In this document: positions 1-9,735 of the stretch, one piece after another
How the letters are laid out: each line of letters begins with the position of its first letter
Numbering within the stretch: the stretch's first letter is position 1
From: Ophioceras dolichostomum
Lineage: Eukaryota; Ascomycota; Sordariomycetes; Magnaporthales; Ophioceraceae
NCBI GenBank assembly: GCA_003049485.1
Contig: PYST01000542.1
Coordinates: 1-17,855, forward strand
Direction: 5' to 3'
DNA: 17,855 nt
Translations under genes and position numbers: made by a program
Notes under the pieces: model-generated
Database searches by the model: none
The model's input: only the letters and a program-made list of their open reading frames with translations
Told to the model about the DNA's origin: nothing

Positions 1-260
1 AGGGAGCCCCCTTGAGAAGAAGTGCCCCTGAGAAGATCATCTAGGGAACCGCCTCGAGTGAATAGCTCCTCTGAGAGAGCGCCTCTGGAAAAGCTCCACG
101 GAGAAGGGGCCCTCTCGAGAGACGAGACTTCGTCACAGGAGCCTCTGAGGAGTCCTTCTGGCAGGAGTTCCCCCGAGGAGTGCTCCCCTGATAAAAGGCA
201 CCTCTGACAGAAGACGCCCTGACAGGTCTTTGAAGGAAGCCCCCGAGCAGAGTCTCTCAT
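1..260. repeat. Degenerate ~15-bp minisatellite inside the last visible DLD1 intron
   Basis: The stretch is a run of imperfect units of about 15 bp, roughly GCNCCTCTGAGNAGA read on the plus strand. The clearest phasing is at about 140-225, where gaggagt, caggagt, gaggagt, gataaaa and gacagaa recur every 15-16 bases. Earlier units (for example near 8-17, 27-36 and 70-80) have drifted. Because the unit is a multiple of three, a plus-strand frame stays open for 61 codons with a loose five-residue Ser/Pro/Glu/Arg repeat, but nothing else marks it as a gene. It lies downstream of the donor at 350 in the D-lactate dehydrogenase gene. The left boundary is outside the window. Confidence 0.6.
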
Positions 261-2286
261 GCCAGCCTCCTCGAGGAGGAGGAGGGTCAAGGACAGGCCA
301 GGAACAGCTGGGTTCCGGTCAGGTAAGGGGTGCTTAAGGGGGTAACATACCGTGACAGTACCCTCCATCTCAACAGCCCTCTTCACCATCCGGTGAACGA
401 ACTCCTCGGCCACCTGCCGCTCCTGGTCATTGTAGAGCAGGATAGCTAGATTAGATAGATTGCAGATAGTTAGCAAACAACACAACGTTTCGTCCTAGGG
501 TAACAGTACCGGGTGCGACTTACTATGAAAATTCCCATCACCAACATGTCCCACAATCGTCCCAAACAACCCACACCTCTTCATATCGCTCTTCGTCTCC
601 TCAATAATGTCCGGCAGCCTCGATATCGGCACCGCCACGTCCCCTGTCCACACGTGGTCCCCCTCCCGCTTGACGCTCATCGTGCTCCACAGCGCCTCCT
701 TCCTCGCCGACCACAGCTCGTGCTGCTCCGCCTCCGTCCTCGCGAAGTCGAAGCTCGTCGACCCCGACTTCCTCGCGAGCTCCTTCACGGTGGCCACCTG
801 CTCCTTGACGCCCGCGGCCGTGCCCGCGAACTTGAAGAATATCGTCGGCGACTCCCTCCACGCCCTCGACGTCATCCCGGCCTCGTTGATGCACGCCATC
901 TGCGCGTCGTCCAGGATCTCCACAGCCGCGACCTGTATCCCCGTCGACACCACGGCCGCGACGCAGTCGGCCGCGGCGCGGATGGACGGGAAGGAGGTGA
1001 CGGCCACGGAGGTGGACTGGGGCTTCACCGCGAGCTTGAGCGTCGCCTCCGTCACCAGCCCCAGGGTGCCCTCGGAGCCGACGAACACGCGCGTCAGGTC
1101 GTACCCCGCCGACGACTTCCTGGGCCGCTGGCGCGTCTTGATGACGGTCCCGTCGGCCAGCACGACCGTCAGGCTGAGCACCCAGTCCTTCATCGTGCCG
1201 TACCTGTACGCGTTCGTGCCGCTGCACCCCGTGCCGATCATGCCGCCGATCATGGCGCCTGGTCCGGGGTCCGGCGGGAAGAACAGGCCGTGCTCGGCCA
1301 GCGTGTCGTTGAGCGCCTCCCATCCCAGGCCCGGCTGCACGACACAATCTAAATCCTCAGGGTGTATGGACAGCACGCGGCCCATGTGGCCGAAGTCTAT
1401 GACGACTCCCCCCCTGGTGGGCGTGTAGTTGCCCTCCAGCGAGGTGCCGCCGCTGTAGCCCACGACAGGAATGCGGCGCGCGTGGCATATCTTCATGACC
1501 TGTGCCGTCTGCTCAGTGGTCGTGGGCCAGACGACGCAGAAGGGCTTGTGGTCCGGGTCGCGAGGGTGCGAGGACCACGAGGACGTCGAGTGGTGCTCCA
1601 GGTCGGACTCGGTCGTGCTGACGTTGTCCTTGCCGACGACGGAGACGAAGTCGGCCCAGGCCGCCTGGAGCTCGGAGCGGGACACCTCGGGGGGAGGGCG
1701 GGCGTTCTCGAGGGGCAGGGTCGAGCTTGGGTCCGGGTCGCGGGGGAGTTTTGTGCCGAGGAAGTAGGCTGATGCGCCGACGAACAAGAGCACTATTGTT
1801 TGTTTTCAGGTGAGATGATCAGTCCTATCAGTATCTAGTTGTACAGCATGGATTTGGATTTTGGGGTATTTGAGTGTGGAAGCACGGCAGCTACAGCTTT
1901 CTAGGGGGTTACAAAAAAAGGGGGCAGCACCGATCCGGCACGAGGATATGTTAAGGCGGGGCGGGGAAAAAAAACTCACTGAAGGTCGTGGCCGCGTTCC
2001 GCGCCGGGGCCGAGGTCTGCCGCTCCCGCTCGACCCGTTCCCGGTCGCGCTTCTCCCTCTCCAGCCGCTGGCCGATGCTCTCCATCATCTGGCCTTTGAA
2101 GCTGGGTTTGTTATCCGTCGAGGCGAATCGCACCTGTGTCGTCGTCGTCGCTGGCGCTGCTGCCCTGCTTCCGCCATCGGCGAGGAGAAGGGGTCGCGCG
2201 GAGGCGCATCGCTTGGATGTTGATGTCGCCGAGCTTCTTAGGCTCCCGATCAGGGCTTTGGAGCCCTTCGCGCCTAGCTGCGACAT
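1..2286 (-). CDS. DLD1: Mitochondrial D-lactate dehydrogenase (cytochrome), FAD-linked; C-terminus outside window
   Basis: Oxidises D-lactate to pyruvate and passes electrons to cytochrome c at the inner mitochondrial membrane. Visible exons on the minus strand are 2286-1980, 1792-524 and 445-351 (557 codons). Introns are 1979-1793, 523-446 (branch GCTAAC) and one starting GTATGT at 350. The ATG at 2286 is the first in frame and has A at -3. Residues 1-55 form an Arg/Ser-rich presequence ending in a likely cleavage site RFAST (53-57). Residues 66-95 are a highly charged helix, and 103-115 a probable membrane anchor (MLLFVGASAYFLG). The FAD-binding PCMH-type domain follows with SGGTSLEGN (about 216), GTGCSGTNA (about 289) and GSEGTLG (about 341). 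The FAD-oxidase C-terminal domain carries GHVGDGNFH (517-525). Visible coding ends at EMEGTVT, just before the expected GEHGxG motif and last helix, so roughly 40-50 residues lie left of base 1 unless the gene is broken. Family assignment is strong; the missing exon is inferred. Confidence 0.9.
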
Positions 2287-2585
2287 TTTTTTTCGTTTCT
2301 TTTCACACAGTCGTCGCTTGGTACTACAAGTATGCAGCGAGCTACCGGTTACGTCTTGCGCCGAAGCCCGGAGCACCTGCCAAGCTGGAGGTACCGTAGC
2401 TGTGTTGTACTGGGAAAGAAGCTTCAGAAAGAAAAAAAAAAGGGATGCGGAGACCTCCGAGAACAAGACGGATAGGCAGGAAAAGAAAGCAAAGCAAGAG
2501 ATATAAGACTAAGAAGAACGAGGTATTATCATTTCGCCGAGATATGAGAGGTTTTCTTCACCTCGGGGAGGCGGTCGGAGAGGGC

Positions 2586-2777
2586 CCGGGGAGGTCTTTT
2601 TCAAATCTGAGGGTGTGTCCTATTGGAGCGCGTATTTTAGCTCTCAATGTTTTTTCCCCCTCGGAGATCAATGATGCTTGTCTCTAGCGCAGAGCTCCGA
2701 TATTTCCAGCGATGTTCCCCACTTTCTTCGCTCACTGCTAGTCAGCCGCCCCCCAAAGCTTCACGGATGCCCCCCGC
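2586..2777. promoter_or_regulatory. Three candidate CreA/Mig1-type hexamers upstream of DLD1
   Basis: CCGGGG at 2586-2591, CCCCAC at 2717-2722 (GTGGGG on the minus strand) and CCCCGC at 2772-2777 (GCGGGG on the minus strand) all match the carbon-repression consensus SYGGRG. They lie 300-490 bases upstream of the D-lactate dehydrogenase start. Glucose repression would suit a lactate-using enzyme, but such hexamers are common by chance in GC-rich DNA, so this is only a weak suggestion. Confidence 0.2.
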
Positions 2778-3639
2778 TCGTACCGGCACCTCGGGTGTTG
2801 CGGGCGGGCCAACGGGGGGTTAATGATGAGTAGCGGTGTTCATCTTCGCTTCAGGTCAACGGCGGTACCGATCCTTCGAATGGAATAAAGTTTTTTCCTG
2901 TCTTTCAACGCTTCTACCTTCCGCTTTAGAGCGCCGAGATAGGAGGTGAGGCCCATACGGCCCTTATCTTTCGACCCTATTTACCTCGGGAGGCGGCCGA
3001 CTCCGGTGCGAAGGAGACGGCGCTGGCGGCATCAAGGAGCGGCATTCGGTCATATTCTAAGTCCATTTCATGTTGCTTCCCTGCCCCATAACTCCCTTCC
3101 CCGAGCGGATGCACCCCGACGTGGAGATCGATGTGCTCTTGGGAATTCTGTGGGGCCGATGACGGCATTCACGGATGATTGCTACAGGCGTGGATATCAC
3201 GGACTTCAGACCGAATTGCTTCACCACCAAGCAAGTAAAGCTTAAGAAATAACGGCTTTCTTTCCCAGCACTTTCTCAGCAGTTAGATCATGGTCCCCTA
3301 TGCGGCCCTCAGGTTGGCAATTTATCACGATGATCGGCTCGCGTATCCGTCCACGACTCCCTATAGGTCGACTCTTCGTACTTGCCCACCTCGTCCGGAA
3401 TATTCCCTCGCGCAAATACGGGCTGGGCAGGGAGTCCTCTGACTTTGGTACCTTTCTGTTTCTTCGATTTCTCTCTCTTCCTCCTTGTCCAACCTCCTCT
3501 TCCGTTCTCTGAACTTGTATCTACTGTAAGCTGTAAGCTGCGGTGGCTTTTGGGCTGGTTTCGGATTACATCAAGCCACAACAGTTCCCGACTTTGTGAT
3601 ACCGGAGGTCTAGTAATTATCTCACCTCACCTTTACATG

Positions 3640-3657
3640 CAGGTAGGTAGGTAGGTA
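3640..3657. repeat. AGGT tetranucleotide run
   Basis: Four tandem AGGT units run into GTAAG. The run lies about 100 bases downstream of the Clr5-domain gene's stop codon, in its presumed 3' flank. Similar TAGGTAGGT words occur at 10560-10570 and 14564-14575, also between genes and on the same strand. Confidence 0.6.
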
Positions 3658-3752
3658 AGCCAGAGAAAAAGAGAAAAAAAAAAGTTGCTAGTACAAAAGG
3701 TGACACCGATCTTTCTCGCCCCTCATCAAGCCCACGCCGGACAGGCCGAGAA

Positions 3753-6700
3753 TCAAGTGACACCGACGTAATGCATGAGCTGTACACTGAAAGTGGGCGC
3801 GGCCCGGAAGTCCTGCGCGTGTCGCAAAAACTCGGCTAGATCTTCGTTGGAGCTGATCGCCATGATGAATTCGCCTCCTCCTCCAGTCGCGCTGCCGCTC
3901 GTAGCTATCATCCCCCCTCCCCCTCCCTCTCCTCCTCCTCCCAACATAGGAGCGGCGGCCGTGGGAATCAGTTTGGAGTAGTCGTCGTCGTCGTCGTCGT
4001 CGTCGTTATGGGTTGGATGGTGGTGGTGGTGGTGGTGGTGGTGGTGGCTCGAAGAAGTGATGTCCTTCAAAACACCTACGACCGTCACGAGGATGTTGCC
4101 TGGGAATTTGGTGCCGGCGATGACGCCTATGTCGTTGAGGGAGGTGGCGTTGGCGACGTCGGTGGCGTCTAGTGTTGCGTTCCAGATGGTTGGGACTGGA
4201 CCAGGCGGCTGCTGTGGGTGGCGGTCCTCCTGTGGGCTCTGATGCTCCTGGTCATGGTTGTGATGGTTCTGCTCTTCGAGATGGAGGTTGGACTGCTGGT
4301 GCGCCGCTAGGTAGACGGCAACGGGCAGTCCGCCTGCTCCGGCGTCGCCCGCGTTGGGCCCCGAGTGCTGTGATGATTCGTGCGTGAGATGCTGTTGTTG
4401 CTGTTGGGAGTATGCCACTGCCTGAGCGGCTCGTTGGAGATTTTGCATGTAGTCTTCGTCTACAAATACAGTAGCCTGCGCCTCTGCGGCAAGGAGGAGT
4501 GAGGAGTTGATCTGAGGGTCAAGAGCCAGACCAGTTGCTGGGTCGATGACCGGAGTGGCGGCCAACATGCGGGATCCTTGGGCATGCTGACTATGCAACT
4601 GGTGCAGCGTCTGGTCTTGAAGATGCTGAGGCGACGGGTGGAGGGACACAGCCGGCACTCCACCTATCTGGAGCTGGGAATGATCTGGCGTGCCAGGCAC
4701 GACAAGGGGTAGCTGCGGCGAGTGTACGTGAGCCTGCGCTTGCGCCATGCTGTTGACGTGAGTGTACTCTATGCCCTCGAGCGACTCGGGTATGGGCTCC
4801 ATCCCTGAGTGCTGGAGAACGACTCCCTCCCCAACGCCGTGATCCACGTGTATGTTCAGTGAAGGGGATGATGGGTCCGGGTTATGGTCGCCTTCAGAGG
4901 CGAGATGCTGTTGCCCAATACCAGGGCGGCCATTGCTGCCATCAACTCTCGAACTCCTCCTCAGGCGTTGCTCGTCCCGCCATCTTCTCACATCGTTGAT
5001 AGCTAGCATCTCAAATGCGCTAAGTACCTCCATACGGCGCTCCTCATCGTTGGTGGACGCGGGAGATATGGCTCGACGCAGCTCCGGGCATACGTCAATC
5101 CATCGCTGCTTAAGCTCCTCCCAGCGCTCCGTCCCAGCCTCCACTTTGCTCGTGAATTGCTCGCCGCGCAGGATCTCGAAGAAGGCGAGCCGCAGTCTCC
5201 GGGACTCCTCCGGGTTGAGGCCGAGAATGGTCCTCACCTCAGCGATCCCGGGACGGCGAGGCTCCTGCCTCGACCGCATCCGCTTGGTCACGTCCATGCA
5301 GATTATGTCCAGAGCAAGCGCCCTCCTGGCGTCCATCTCCATCTCCATCTGCCGGTCTTGCTCTGCTCTTGCCCTGCCTTCGTCGTCATCGTCGTCCTCC
5401 TGGCCGCCCTTGTCGCTGCTCGGCGGAGCAGTCATGACCGTCCGCAAGTGCGCCGTCTCGCGGACAAGCCGGGCCTTGGCCGCATCCCACGCTTGGCGGC
5501 CGGCGACCGCTTTGCGGTCCAGCCCGCACTCTTCGCAAATCCTCAGGAACCGTTCCCGGACGTCCCGGTACGTGTCCACATCCAAACCAAGCAGCCTTTT
5601 GCTCTCGGCTAGAGTTGTCTCGGATGGAAATCGCGGGGGACCGGGTGGATCGGCTGGAAGACCTGCCCAGCCGCGGGTATACCGGCGCCGCTTTCCTGTC
5701 TCCCAGCGCTCGGATGACACGGCCTCGAGCTGTTGCCGTCGCTGCTCATTGCGCAGGGCTGCTGTGGCCAGTGGGGAGGTGGGTATTACCGTCGATACAG
5801 GACTAGAGGCGTGAGAGTGGAGGGCATCGTCGGGCTGCTGGTCTACCCTATCCCCGTTGCCCTCGTTGTTCTCGTTATCCTCGTTTACGCCATCCGCTGC
5901 TTCGGGTGTTGTCGTCCCGCTCTCATTCTCGCTCTCGCTCTCCGTCTCACTGCTGGTCCCATCGGTGGGTTGAGACTGATGACGGGACTTAGATGTGGAT
6001 AGCTCGGCGTGTGGAGAGCTGAGGAGCGGCTCCAGCGTCGGCTCAAGCACATCGCCGTCGTCTCTACGGTCGTCTTCACTTGTTGTGGCCGACGTGAAGC
6101 GGTTGCCTCCGCGCATCCGCCAGCGATTGTGGGCTCGCAGGCGCCGTAGCTGGCGTGCCGTGATCTTGAATCCTTCGTCGTGCAAGACACGAAGCATCTC
6201 GCGCTGCAGCTTATTGGACTCCCACAGCTCTCGCACCCGTTCCACCAATGCCTTGTCTCTGCCGGCGCCTCCCCATTTGCTGGGGAAGTTCCATCTGCGC
6301 AGATGCTTTTGAAAGGCTCTCTTGCTGATGAGTGTAAATCGTCGGGAATGAATGACCACGTCGTTTTTTTGGTTCGTTTCCCCCTCTCTCTGGTCAGCGT
6401 CTCATCGCCTTGTTTTGTGTTGAGCGGTCTCCCTCCCATCCGGTCTCTCATCCCCATCTCTCGTGGTGGTATGAATGGAATGACTCATCAAAACGTAGAG
6501 AATAACAGTTAAAACGACGTGTGCTCTGGCATCGAGAGCGCCCGCAGGCTGCGCAGCCATACATAAAATGAGAGTACAGAATACAGAACACGAAATACAG
6601 AGCCGGAGCTCGCATATGGTGGATCAGAGAGTGTCTAGTGGCCGGGACGGCAATGCGTGGGGGTAAACGGCGATTACTGAGCTTGCACGCACCTTGGAGA

Positions 6701-6808
6701 GAACTCATGGTTAACTCTCATATACTCCATCAGCTCGTCCATGGACTTCCCTTCATCCACGTACACCCGATAGCAGGTCTCCTTGTGTTTGTCCCACTCG
6801 TACACCAT
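3753..6808 (-). CDS. Clr5-domain protein with duplicated helical module and low-complexity C-terminal half
   Basis: Two exons, 6808-6693 and 6324-3753, encode 895 residues. The intron (6692-6325) has donor AAG|GTGCGT and acceptor CATCAG, and the join restores HEFSPSKRAFQKHLRRW. The ATG at 6808 is the only in-frame ATG of exon 1 and has a good context (CACCATGG). Residues 1-56 are a Clr5 domain (Pfam family named after S. pombe Clr5, found near the N-terminus of many fungal proteins; probably nucleic-acid or chromatin related, biochemistry not established). A second helical stretch at about 63-108 ends ARQLRRLRAHNRWRMRGG. Residues 277-333 and 399-455 align without gaps as two copies of one module. 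The rest is acidic, Gln/His-rich and probably disordered, with ten His, eight Asp and Gly-rich tracts near the C-terminus. A role in transcription or chromatin is an inference from domain type; no specific target can be given. Confidence 0.85.
3974..4050. repeat. Paired trinucleotide microsatellites coding for Asp8 and His10
   Basis: Within the Clr5-domain gene, eight GTC units (GAC codons on the coding strand) at about 3981-4005 and ten nearly pure GTG units (nine CAC plus one CAT) at about 4017-4047 encode ten His, a short PTHN linker and eight Asp. The almost pure codon use points to recent replication slippage rather than old conserved sequence. Confidence 0.85.
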
Positions 6809-7459
6809 GGTGATTCCATCATCACTCGCTGCCTGTTGATGAGGGGCTTCAGCCTTGTGATGCGATGTGTGAGGGGTGAAATGGCTAGCTGCAAGCCAGT
6901 CCCTGCCGTGTTGAGCTGACGAAGCCCCGCCATAAGGCTGGGGAGCACAGTATATATACTGCACAATGCACAGTACAAACCGAACTGTGCAAATACGTCT
7001 TGACCCCTGAATCCATGCTAAACCACCGCAAACGCGAGATCGAGATCAAGTCAAACGTAAGAACGAATTCCGGAAAGGTAGGGTGACCTCCCTTGCTCAT
7101 CGGGCATGCATCACCGAGGGGGACATGCCATCTGAAGAAACCAGGATCCAAATCTATTCCCACTGTTCGGGCGAGTTGCCCTCTCACTCCGAGTTACGTT
7201 CGGGACTTTTCTGAGAATTTTCTACGGCAGCAGCACCTCGTCGACTCGGGGACAATCTACATGTGAAGTTGACCATGAGAACTCCCGAACGAGACCAAAA
7301 TAGACTCAGCAACCCTTAAGGCGTCTTCCCCAGGGCACTGCAGAACCTCTCTCTCCCCAAGAGGTCGAAAAGACGAGATGTCAACCCCTCCCCTTCCCCA
7401 TCGCCCCAAGACCCAACCAAGATCCACTCACAATCAGGTCCTGTTCCTCCTCCTCCTTC
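6809..7459. other. Spacer: Clr5-gene promoter and 3' flank of the cation exchanger
   Basis: About 650 bases between two minus-strand genes with no supported coding region. A TATA-like palindrome at 6949-6960 is the one distinct element. The rest should be the 5' leader of the Clr5-domain gene and the 3' untranslated region of the exchanger gene. I see nothing else. Confidence 0.5.
6949..6960 (-). promoter_or_regulatory. Candidate TATA box of the Clr5-domain gene
   Basis: AGTATATATACT is a perfect 12-base palindrome about 140 bases upstream of the ATG at 6808. That distance allows a TATA box plus a roughly 100-base leader. No transcript start is visible, so the call rests on sequence and distance only. 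Confidence 0.45.
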
Positions 7460-9735
7460 TCAACGACCAAAACCGCCAGTCGCGGTCACGGCAGCAATGA
7501 CAGCACCAGCACCAGCAGCAGCCCCATCACCACCAGAAGCAACAACGCCACCATCCCCACCGACCTCCCCGCCCCCCTCCGGATAGTAAACCGCCGCGAC
7601 CACCACGATCGCCCACGCAGCCACCAGCAGCGCACCCTCCAGATAGTTCGACCTCCCGTCCAGCATCAGGAAGCCCGCGATCAGCGTCGCGAGCGCGAGG
7701 CACGCCGTCTCGAACAGCGTGAACCTGAGCGTCATCGCCTCTCTGTCCTTGGCGTCGCCAATGCACCACCCCACCACCACCATGAGAGGGGTCACCAGCA
7801 GCGCCGTCTGTATCGAGGACCCCACCGCGACGCCGATGGCGAGGTCCATCTTGTTGCGCAGCGCGTCTGAGACGGCGGCGGCGGCGTGCGAGGCGGCGGT
7901 GGAGACGATGGGGATTAGGACGAGGCCGATGGATGTTGGGGAGATTCCGGAGGTGGATGAGGAGGTTAGCGTGGGGATGGAGTCTATCATTGTTTCGGCG
8001 TGGAGGGCTACGAGGGCGGTGGTGAGGAGGAGGAGGACTGTGGATGTTACGGGGGAGAGGGAGGGGGCCGTGGTGGTCGGTGGTGAGGAGATTTGCATGG
8101 GGGGCTGTAGAGTGGCAGGAGTAGACGTCATGGCGGTGATGGCGACCACCATGGGTTGGGGACGAGGGGACGAGGGGGAGATCTGATGAGTGGTGGCAAT
8201 ATGACGAGTCAATGATGACGGGCGCCTGTGGCAGCAGGATTGGTAGTGGCGGCATTGGCTAAGGCGGTCTGGAAGGGAGTTTGTGCGGCGGATGCCGATG
8301 CGGGCCAAAGGCGTCGGGCTGCCGTATTTCGGGTCGTCGCCGGTAGTGTTCTTGAGAGAGTCGATCGCGATGACAGTGGCGGACGTTTTCGAGGTGGTGC
8401 TGAATTGGCGCCTGTAGCCCGTGAAATGGTGGAGCACACGCTCCGACACCGCGACGCTTGTCTCGGTCTGATCGTCGCCGCTCCCGCCGCAGAAAACGTC
8501 GTTGGCACCGCGGTCCTGGTCCGGGGGCTCGTGCAGCATCGCCGCCACCGGACCGGGCTGCGATTCCTCGTCGACCAGGTCCTGAGGGAGCGCCCTGTAC
8601 ATGTAGGCGTGGGTTTTGAGCTGGAATACGAGGTATAGTAGGTACAGTACGAGGAGGACCTAGTTCAGCAAATTGGGTGAAGTCAGTATGTGAAGGTGAT
8701 GGTGAGTGATGACGGGGTTACGGCCCGGGTAATAAAATGGGTTCAGTGCGACACACGATACTGGTAATCCGACTGATGATCAGATCCTCTCCGTCTGCCA
8801 GCTGGTTGTCGCGGAAGGAAGCATGAAAGGCGCTCTGGATGTAGCAACGGCTTGTTAGTTTGTGAAGTTGCGGCAGAGGAACTCCCTCTCGCTTGATCGA
8901 AGGGGCGCGTGTAAGATCGCTCGCTATGCTCACTGGGAGAACAAGACTTGTCATGCTTAAACTTAGGAGAACGGCCATAGTCTGGGTCACGGCCGGGTTG
9001 TAGATCTGCCACGTTCCAGTGCTTGTTGGTCAGCGGAATGTCCTCATATGGATGGCGTGACAAGACTGCTACAAAAGCATAGTAGCAACAGGTACGTACA
9101 CATACCTGTTCTCGATAACGCAAGCCCCCGAGAAGGAAGCACATGCCCAGAATGAGCAGTAGATTCGCCAATATCGACCCCAGAAGCGACGCCTGCACGA
9201 TGCGTATCTCGCCCTTGACCAGCGCGATGATGAGGATGATCAGTTCGACGGCGTTTCCGAACGTGGCATTCATGAGGGCCCCGGCTACGGGGCTCCAGGA
9301 TGCTGCCATCGCCTTAGTCGCCCGCCCTAGGAGCACGGCTAGGGGTATGATCGCCAGGCAGTTCGTCGAGAAGACGGCTGCTGCGGGAGCTACCCCCTGC
9401 TGCTGTGGGGGGCCGCCGAGGCTGTCCGAGCTTGCAATGTTATTTGGGGCTGCCGAGGTGTCCTGGTTCTTGTTCATCTTGATCTTGCCGAGCGCGAGGC
9501 CGATTGGGATAAACACGAGGAGGACGTTCAGGTAGCTGCCTAGCAAGATGGCCTTCATGGCGTTGAGAAACCTGACGAAGATGCTTCTCTGCCTCTTCTT
9601 GTTCTCCTTGACGGGTTTGACGGGCGCGCCATTCTCCTTCCTGGCTTGGACAGTTCGCGTGCTGGTCTCTGTCGACGACCTGACTGCCTTTTCGTCTTCT
9701 TTGCCGTACAGGCCCGTTGTACTCTCTAAACTCAT
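7460..9735 (-). CDS. CAX/VCX1-family Ca2+/H+ (cation/proton) exchanger with altered second catalytic motif
   Basis: A membrane exchanger, normally vacuolar, moving Ca2+ or Mn2+ against protons. Exons on the minus strand are 9735-9106, 9005-8934, 8834-8757 and 8659-7460; all joins are phase 0 with donors GTATGT, GTGAGC, GTGTGT and acceptors GGCAG, TCCAG, ACTAG. This gives 659 residues from the first in-frame ATG at 9735. The frame is open without an ATG to about 10131, so the true N-terminus may be longer or use an upstream exon. Hydrophobic segments lie at about 61-82, 121-138, 150-174, 180-203, 217-234 and 255-274. A ~185-residue polar loop follows, then about five more segments (466-620). 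The first catalytic repeat is intact (NATFGNAVELI, about 156-166). The second has KMDLAIGVAVGSSIQ but reads PIVSTAASHA (510-519) where the family has PIVGNAAEHA. The C-terminus is a Gly/Ala-rich tail. The family is certain; transport activity is doubtful. Confidence 0.88.

Larger units (their letters stand above)
2287..3752. other. Gene-poor spacer: DLD1 5' side and 3' flank of the Clr5-domain gene
   Basis: No open frame here shows a recognisable family, codon bias or splice structure; the short frames present are under 100 codons. The part near 2286 should contain the D-lactate dehydrogenase promoter and leader, including a polypyrimidine run on the minus strand at about 2424-2442. The part near 3752 should be the 3' untranslated region of the Clr5-domain gene. 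Two similar GC-rich blocks (2561-2580 and 2984-3003, CCTCGGGGAGGCGG-like) are the only internal similarity I see. No tRNA or transposon ends were found by eye. Confidence 0.5.

Noticed and set aside
513..1772. Several long plus-strand frames and a second minus-strand frame
   Set aside because: They lie over the strongly matched dehydrogenase exon in other frames and read as Arg/Pro/Gly/His-rich shadow sequence of GC-rich DNA.
1951..2466. A separate small mitochondrial protein (ATPase-inhibitor-like) on the minus strand
   Set aside because: The frame has a clean donor (A|GTGAGT at 1980/1979), and its join to the acceptor at 1793 gives a continuous presequence, helix and anchor for D-lactate dehydrogenase. 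The upstream part (2287-2466) has no ATG; it starts with TTG.
2946..3245. 99-codon plus-strand frame in the spacer
   Set aside because: Arg/His/Pro-rich composition, no domain likeness, and no splice or context support.
2287..3752. tRNA, transposon remnant or CRISPR-like array in the long spacer
   Set aside because: No paired A/B boxes or cloverleaf, no terminal inverted repeats or target duplications, and no regular direct repeats. Only short similar GC-rich blocks.
8044..8300. A hidden intron in the last exchanger exon, ending at CACTCATCAG near 8188
   Set aside because: The acceptor with a TTGAC branch-like site looks good, but no convincing GTAAG- or GTGAG-type donor exists upstream in the loop, so the exon is kept whole.
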